This document shows positions 59,221 through 64,000 of a stretch of DNA of 64,000 nucleotides, in pieces. The notes under the pieces were generated by a model, which was given only the letters and a program-made list of their open reading frames with translations, searched no databases and had not been told where the DNA came from. Within the stretch, counting starts at the first letter, position 1; the number at the start of each line of letters is the position of its first letter. The stretch lies in the NCBI RefSeq assembly GCF_003073135.1, contig NZ_PGDQ01000001.1:124001-188000 (forward strand). The letters are read 5' to 3'. A program made the position numbers and the translations under genes. Source of the DNA: Euzebya rosea. GTDB taxonomy: Bacteria > Actinomycetota > Nitriliruptoria > Euzebyales > Euzebyaceae.

Positions 59221-61356
59221 ATGGCTGCACGTGTCATGCCCGGGGCGAGTCGCCCCTTGGCGCTGGTCCTCCTGCTGGCGATGGTCTTCGCCGGTCTGCT
59301 CGCCACCCCTGCTGGTGCCGCGCTCCCGAGCGGTGACCGGATCGGTGCGTCCGATGCACCGACCGCCGCCTCCATCGACATCGCCCAGCGGACCGTCGCC
59401 GACGGCGCTGCCACTCGCGTGGCACTCGGCCGCAACGACGTCTTCCCCGACAACCTGGCCGGCTCCGCCGCGGCCGGCGCCGACGGCGTGCTGCTGCTGG
59501 TCGACCCCGCGCCCGCGGGCCTCGACGACGCCGTCGCTGCCGAGCTCACCCGCCTGCTCGGGTCCCCCGCCGAGGACGAGTGCACCGACGCCAACGTCGT
59601 CCTGCTGGGAGGGGAAGCCGCACTCGGGGCCGAGCTGGCCGCCGACCTGACCGACGCCGGCTGGTGCATCGACCGCCTGTCCGGTCCGTCCCGCGTGGAG
59701 ACCGCCGTCGACATCGCCCTCGACGTCGTCGGTGACGGCCCCCGCGAGACCCTCCTCATCGCCCGTGACGACAACCCAGCTGACTCGGCCACGGCCGGTG
59801 CCTGGGCCGCCGCCACCGGCACGCCCATCGTCGTCACCCCGACCGACTCCCTCCACGAGGCCGTCGGGACGCTGCTGGCCCCGGGCGAGGACCCGTGGGA
59901 CGACGTGATCCTCCTCGGTGGCACCGCGGCGCTGTCCGCAGACGTCGAGACCCTCGTCATGGAGGCTGCCGGCACCGACACCGAGGTGCGGCGCATCGCC
60001 GGCGTGACCCGTGACGACACCGCGCTGCGCATCGCCGAGGACCTGTGGGGTGAGCTGGCCGGCGACGCCGTGGCGATCGTCAACGGGTTCACCGACACCT
60101 TCTGGACCTACGCCCTCCCCGGCGGCGTGGCCGCTGCCTCGGAGAACGCCCCGCTGCTGTACGTCACCGCCGACTCGGTGCCGACGACCACCGCGGGGTA
60201 CCTGGGCCGCGAGATGCCGGCCGTGACCACGATCGGCCCGGCCACCGCCGTCCCCGACGCCGTCAAGGCCGAGGCCGAGGCGCTGGCAGGTGGCGACGGT
60301 CCCGGTGGCATCGGCGAGGACCTGCGGATCGTCGAGCTTCCCCTTCCCGAGGACGGCGGCGGCACCGCCACGGTGCCCATCGCCGAGGGCGACATCTCCG
60401 TGCTCTTCATGGTCCAGGGCGGCACCTCCGACGGGACCATGGTCATCGACGGCGTCACCGGTCCCGACGGCTTCGCGCTGACGGCCGAGGACATCCCCGA
60501 GAACAGCAACCGTCCCGACGTCGCACTGTCCCTGCCGCAGTTCCCCGGCCAGTTCGAGGGTGACACCCTGCCGGCCGGCGACTACGCGTTCACCTACTCC
60601 TCCGAGGCCCCCATCTCCCGCGTCGTGGCGCTGGTCAAGTCCGGCGACCCCGCCGCCCGTCAGGAGATCGACGTCAACTACGTCGACGTCAGCACCGTGG
60701 GCCACGTCGACACCCCGGAGGAGCAGGCGGCCGTCGTGGACGTCTTCGACACCGTCGGTGAGGAGATCATGGGCGGCTTCGGGCTGCACCCGGGCGCTAC
60801 GTCCTTCACCACCGCCCCTGAGCAGGTCAGGACGGACTACTCGGTGGTCGACTCGAGCACCACCGACATCGCCGACCTGTGCCGCGCGATCGTGGACGCC
60901 GACACCGACCGTCGGGCCCTCAACTTCGCGTTCGTGGACCGCATCACCGAGGGTGGCGAGGACGTCGGCATCGACGGGTTGTCCTCCGGGCTTCCCGGCA
61001 GCGTGGTCCTCGGCGGCTTCGGCGTCAGCTGCGTGATCATCGCCACCGACGTCCCCGACACCGAGGACGGCCAGCCGGGCATCCTCGGCGCTGGTCCGGT
61101 GGCGTGGCACGAGGCCGGCCACCTGATGGGCCTGGCCCACACCACCCAGGCGGACGGCATCGAGCACGACCTGCTTGCCGACACCCCCGAGTGCGACATC
61201 GCCAACGACGCCGATGACAACGGTGAGGTCGACGACGTCGAGTGCGGCGAGCTCGGCGACAACTTCATGTTCTGGACCGGCCTGTCCAGCACCATGACGG
61301 CCGACCAGGCGTTCATGCTGGCACGCAACCCGCTGTTCCAGCCCCGCGCCGGCTAG
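59221..61356 (+). CDS. Secreted CWB2-repeat metalloprotease
   Basis: A 711-residue exported protein. The signal peptide LALVLLLAMVFAGLLATPAGA is followed by about three CWB2-type wall-binding repeats (about 50-360; VVLLGGEAALGAEL, VILLGGTAALSADV). A beta-rich middle and a C-terminal zincin domain follow, with the metzincin-type signature WHEAGHLMGLAHT near residue 630. The three His and Glu are intact, so it should be an active zinc peptidase tethered to the wall. ATG 59221 follows AAGGA; TACTCT at 59159-59164 may be the -10 box. A strong terminator follows. Confidence 0.88.
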   Translation: MAARVMPGASRPLALVLLLAMVFAGLLATPAGAALPSGDRIGASDAPTAASIDIAQRTVADGAATRVALGRNDVFPDNLAGSAAAGADGVLLLVDPAPAGLDDAVAAELTRLLGSPAEDECTDANVVLLGGEAALGAELAADLTDAGWCIDRLSGPSRVETAVDIALDVVGDGPRETLLIARDDNPADSATAGAWAAATGTPIVVTPTDSLHEAVGTLLAPGEDPWDDVILLGGTAALSADVETLVMEAAGTDTEVRRIAGVTRDDTALRIAEDLWGELAGDAVAIVNGFTDTFWTYALPGGVAAASENAPLLYVTADSVPTTTAGYLGREMPAVTTIGPATAVPDAVKAEAEALAGGDGPGGIGEDLRIVELPLPEDGGGTATVPIAEGDISVLFMVQGGTSDGTMVIDGVTGPDGFALTAEDIPENSNRPDVALSLPQFPGQFEGDTLPAGDYAFTYSSEAPISRVVALVKSGDPAARQEIDVNYVDVSTVGHVDTPEEQAAVVDVFDTVGEEIMGGFGLHPGATSFTTAPEQVRTDYSVVDSSTTDIADLCRAIVDADTDRRALNFAFVDRITEGGEDVGIDGLSSGLPGSVVLGGFGVSCVIIATDVPDTEDGQPGILGAGPVAWHEAGHLMGLAHTTQADGIEHDLLADTPECDIANDADDNGEVDDVECGELGDNFMFWTGLSSTMTADQAFMLARNPLFQPRAG

Positions 61357-61375
61357 CACACACCCCAACAACGCG

Positions 61376-61405
61376 AGGAGCCCGCACCGGATGGTGCGGG
61401 CTCCT
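61376..61405. terminator. Strong bidirectional terminator
   Basis: A 13-bp perfect stem, AGGAGCCCGCACC with its complement, and loop GGAT, 19 bp after the metalloprotease stop; it can also serve the convergent mrp gene, which ends 49 bp away. Confidence 0.75.
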
Positions 61406-61454
61406 TCGTGCCGCGGGGCGAGTCCGGCTCGAGGGCCGGGAAGCCGACGACCGG

Positions 61455-62573
61455 TCAGAACTTCAGGGGGAGCGACTTGCCGACCAGCGACGTCTTGGTC
61501 TTCGCGAGGCGCTTGGCCATCTCGGTGAACCGCTGCGACGCCGTGGCGTCGGGGTCCGCGACGACGATCGGTGTGCCGTTGTCGGACCCCTCCCGCAGGC
61601 GGGGGTCGATCGGGATGGACGCCCACAGCTCGGTGTCGAGCTCGGCCGCCAGCAGCTGGCCGCCGCCCTCGCCGAAGATGCGGTACTCCTTGCCCGTGTC
61701 GGGGGCGACGAAGGTCGCCATGTTCTCGATGACGCCCGAGACCCGCATGCCGGTCTGCGCCGTCATCTGGCCGGCACGCAACGCCACCCGCTGCGCAGCC
61801 TGCTGCGGGGTGGTGACGACGAGCATGTCGGCGTTGGGCAGCATCTGCGCCAGGGAGATGGCGATGTCGCCGGTACCCGGGGGCAGGTCGCACAGCAGGA
61901 AGTCCAGGTCGCCCCAGTGCACGTCGGCGAGGAACTGCTGCAGCGCGCGGTGCAGCATCGGGCCACGCCAGATGACGGGGCGCTCGCTGTCGACGAAGAA
62001 GCCGATGGAGATGACCTTCACGCCATGGGCCTGCAACGGCATGACCATGTTGTTGAAGGCGACCGGCTTGCCCTCGACCCCGAGCATCCGGGGGATGGAG
62101 TAGCCCCACACGTCGGCGTCGAGGACACCCACGTTCAGGCCCTCGTTGGCCAGCGCGACCGCGAGGTTGGCCGTGACCGAGGACTTGCCGACGCCGCCCT
62201 TGCCCGAGGCGATGGCCACGACCTTGGTGCGGCTGTCCGTCTCGGCGAAGGGGATGACGACCTGTCCGCCGGGGGCACGGCCCGCGCCGCCGCGGACCTT
62301 CTCCGCGACGCTGGCACGCTGCTGCTCGGTCATCGAACCCAGCCGCACCTCGACGGCGGTGACGCCCTCGACCTTCTGCACGGCGGCCGTGACCTCGCGG
62401 GTGATGGTGTCCTTCATCGGACAGCCGGGAACGGTCAGCAGCACGTCAACGGTGACCTTGCCGTCGTCGGCGACGTCAACGCCGTCGACCATGCCCAGGT
62501 CGGTGATCGGCTGGCCGATCTCGGGGTCGTTGACCGTGCCGAGGGCCTGCATCACCTGGTCGGTCGTGGGCAT
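61455..62573 (-). CDS. mrp: Mrp/ApbC-type P-loop ATPase lacking CxxC
   Basis: A 372-residue MinD-like ATPase implicated in Fe-S cluster carriage. An N-terminal MIP18/DUF59 domain (about 4-80, PEIGQPITDLGMVD) precedes the deviant Walker A SGKGGVGKSS and GVLDADVWGYSIP. At the site where ApbC carries CxxC (E. coli CSNC), this protein reads VAPDTG, so both cluster-binding cysteines are absent. The location next to the htrA-tatB cluster matches mycobacterial synteny. ATG 62573 follows AGGAG. Confidence 0.92.
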   Translation of the reverse strand: MPTTDQVMQALGTVNDPEIGQPITDLGMVDGVDVADDGKVTVDVLLTVPGCPMKDTITREVTAAVQKVEGVTAVEVRLGSMTEQQRASVAEKVRGGAGRAPGGQVVIPFAETDSRTKVVAIASGKGGVGKSSVTANLAVALANEGLNVGVLDADVWGYSIPRMLGVEGKPVAFNNMVMPLQAHGVKVISIGFFVDSERPVIWRGPMLHRALQQFLADVHWGDLDFLLCDLPPGTGDIAISLAQMLPNADMLVVTTPQQAAQRVALRAGQMTAQTGMRVSGVIENMATFVAPDTGKEYRIFGEGGGQLLAAELDTELWASIPIDPRLREGSDNGTPIVVADPDATASQRFTEMAKRLAKTKTSLVGKSLPLKF

Positions 62574-62665
62574 GGCAACAACACTCTCCTTGAGGGATTG
62601 CGGGGGACCGTCATGGTATCGGCGGCCCGAGATCCCGCCCAAGGCGACGCAGGAGGGGTGGCTGG

Positions 62666-62908
62666 TCAGGCGGTCAGGCGGTCCACCGGCATCGTCTGCG
62701 CGTCCTCCGCGTCGCCGTCCGTGCGTCCGTCGGCGACGACGAGGAGTCGCTTCCCGTCGAGGCCGACCGGCGTGGCGGTGTCCGGTTCGGGTTCGGCTGG
62801 GTTGCGGTCGTACCACTCGCCGAACCGCCAGTAGCCGAAGGCGAGGGTCGCCCACACGGTGACCGCGAAGATCATCGTGCCGATCAGCAGCAGCACCTGG
62901 TCGCTCAT
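62666..62908 (-). CDS. Small membrane protein, second of pair
   Basis: An 80-residue protein with a single transmembrane helix (VLLLIGTMIFAVTVWATLAF) followed by WRFGEWYDRNP and a cytoplasmic charged tail. It overlaps the preceding small membrane-protein gene by ATGA. No family recognised. Likely functions as a complex with its partner. Confidence 0.6.
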   Translation of the reverse strand: MSDQVLLLIGTMIFAVTVWATLAFGYWRFGEWYDRNPAEPEPDTATPVGLDGKRLLVVADGRTDGDAEDAQTMPVDRLTA

Positions 62909-63144
62909 CGGGTGCGCTCCCCGGTGAGGACCAACGTGCCGAGCGAGTGGATGCTGGGCACCCACAGGCCGACGAAGATGGCCTGGGTCTGGTTGCCGAG
63001 CGCCCAGAGCGTCACGCTCAGCGCGAGGGACAGGAAGCTTGCGACCATGAAGGCGACCTTGGTCGCCCAGAAACGCCGGTCGGCGTCGGTGCGGGGTGAC
63101 GTGGCTGACGTCGCCTCGCTCGTGCGGTCCATGACTGATGGCAT
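62905..63144 (-). CDS. Small membrane protein, first of pair
   Basis: A 79-residue protein with two hydrophobic helices: KVAFMVASFLSLALSVTLW and AIFVGLWVPSIHSLGTLVL. The start is backed by GAGGAGACGACC. It lies between the acyl-CoA synthetase gene and its coupled partner, so the three may form one unit. Function unknown; the VGLWVPSI motif may be useful for finding relatives. Confidence 0.6.
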   Translation of the reverse strand: MPSVMDRTSEATSATSPRTDADRRFWATKVAFMVASFLSLALSVTLWALGNQTQAIFVGLWVPSIHSLGTLVLTGERTR

Positions 63145-63211
63145 CGGGTCGTCTCCTCGGTGGGGGGTGTGGCGTCACCCTGCCCATCCGAGGAGTTGTT
63201 CGAACGATCGA

Positions 63212-64000
63212 TCAAGTCTGGTTCGGCGCCTTCGGCGACAGTTGCGTCGCCAGGACGTTGCGCAACGGCTTGCCCGAGGCGGTGCGCGGCAGGTCGTCCA
63301 GCACGAGGACGGCCTTGGGGGTCTGGAACCCGGCGAGGCGAGCCCTGAGGAACGCCCTGATCTCCTCACCGTCCGGTGAGGTCCCGCGGCGACCGACGAC
63401 TGCCGCCGTGACTCGCTGCCCCCACTCCTCGTCGGCGACGCCGAACACCACGCCCTCGGCGACGGCGGGGTGGGCGAGGAGGACCCGCTCGACCTCCGCG
63501 GGGTAGACGTTGACGCCGCCGGTGACGATCAGGTCGGTGCGGCGGCCCGAGAGCGTCAGGTAGCCGTCGGCGTCCAGCGAGCCGAGGTCCCCGACGGTGA
63601 ACCGGTCGCCCCGCCAGGCGCGGGCCGTCGCGTCGGGGCTGCGCCAGTAGGCGAACCGGGCGTGTGGGGGCGAGGAGACCCAGACGGTGCCGACCTCGTC
63701 CACGTCGGCGGTGCTGCCGTCCTCCCTGGTGACCTCCAGCGTCCGGCCGGTCCGGGCCCGGCCGACCGAGCCGGGCCGCTCGAGCCACTCCGCGGGGGTG
63801 ATGTCGGTGAACTGACCCTCCGTCGATCCGTAGAACTCGTGCAGCACCCCGTCGGGGAACGCCTCGAGGGCCCGACGCTTGAGGGGTTCGGGGCAGGCGG
63901 CGCCGGCGTGGTGGATCCACCGCAGGCTCGACAGGTCGGTGGTCGCGAGGTCCGGGTGGTCCAGCAGCCGTGACAGGTGGGTGGGGACCATGAACGCGGT
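63212..64000 (-). CDS. AMP-dependent acyl-CoA synthetase, N-terminus cut by window edge
   Basis: The last 262 residues of an ANL-superfamily synthetase/ligase that activates a carboxylate as acyl-AMP and then acyl-CoA. Visible motifs: FYGSTEGQFTDI (A5 region), SGRRTDLIVTGGVNVYPAEV (A7/A8 hinge) and PRTASGKPLRN with the catalytic Lys. The frame runs off the window, so the AMP-binding P-loop is not seen. A fatty-acid or aromatic-acid substrate is possible. Confidence 0.9.
   Translation of the reverse strand, partial: TAFMVPTHLSRLLDHPDLATTDLSSLRWIHHAGAACPEPLKRRALEAFPDGVLHEFYGSTEGQFTDITPAEWLERPGSVGRARTGRTLEVTREDGSTADVDEVGTVWVSSPPHARFAYWRSPDATARAWRGDRFTVGDLGSLDADGYLTLSGRRTDLIVTGGVNVYPAEVERVLLAHPAVAEGVVFGVADEEWGQRVTAAVVGRRGTSPDGEEIRAFLRARLAGFQTPKAVLVLDDLPRTASGKPLRNVLATQLSPKAPNQT

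Overview
The window is a gene-dense, very GC-rich stretch of chromosome from a deep-branching actinobacterium. Three things support this: the codon use and GC content; actinobacterial families such as PaaX-type regulators, SigF with an RsbW-like partner, the septum-formation family and the lhr/nei and htrA/tatB neighbourhoods; and two secreted proteins with CWB2-type cell-wall repeats, which are common in Nitriliruptoria such as Euzebya. The class assignment is an inference. No transposase, phage gene, CRISPR array or rRNA was found. Both ends cut genes: a 6-phosphofructokinase at the left and an AMP-dependent acyl-CoA synthetase at the right.

Layout. 1-5 kb: phosphofructokinase, a DMT transporter divergent from a LysR regulator with a cluster of inverted repeats between them, and an integral-membrane alpha/beta hydrolase. 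5-14.3 kb, signalling: a PAS-GAF-PAS-SpoIIE phosphatase, two overlapping dynamin-like GTPases, a degenerate-GGDEF/EAL phosphodiesterase and a MalT-like LuxR regulator. 14.4-24 kb: one long minus-strand unit with a CDF metal exporter, an OppD-OppF fusion ATPase, a lipoprotein binding protein, two permeases, a cupin and an esterase, divergent from an FCD-type GntR regulator across an AT-rich island. 24-28.5 kb: an HNH protein, two tandem paralogues of unknown function with a CPSCW motif, and a large CWB2 surface protein. 28.5-41.5 kb: MscS, DUF1028, serine hydrolase, YczE-like protein, SigF with an RsbW-like protein, Lhr helicase convergent with a Nei-type glycosylase, and three FKBP domains in two genes.

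41.6-46.4 kb carries the complete three-gene system for the osmolyte N-acetylglutaminylglutamine amide (amidotransferase, synthetase, M42 peptidase). Next come a cNMP-fold protein, a hairpin-rich region directly 3' of tRNA-Arg(CCG), and a PaaX regulator. 48-56 kb holds small-molecule and envelope genes (two hotdog thioesterases flanking pepA, cupin, septum-formation protein, VOC protein) and a double acyl-CoA dehydrogenase fusion. 56-62.6 kb resembles the mycobacterial methyltransferase-htrA-tatB-mrp locus but lacks sigE/rseA; a PAP2 phosphatase and a CWB2-metalloprotease sit inside it.

A recurring theme is a TANNNT -10 box only 6-11 nt upstream of the start codon, which suggests that many genes here are transcribed without leaders. 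That pattern was used to choose several starts. The best candidates for something undescribed are the structured region behind tRNA-Arg, the isolated two-part stem-loop at 7.15 kb, the tandem CPSCW paralogues and the CDF-Opp-GntR unit.
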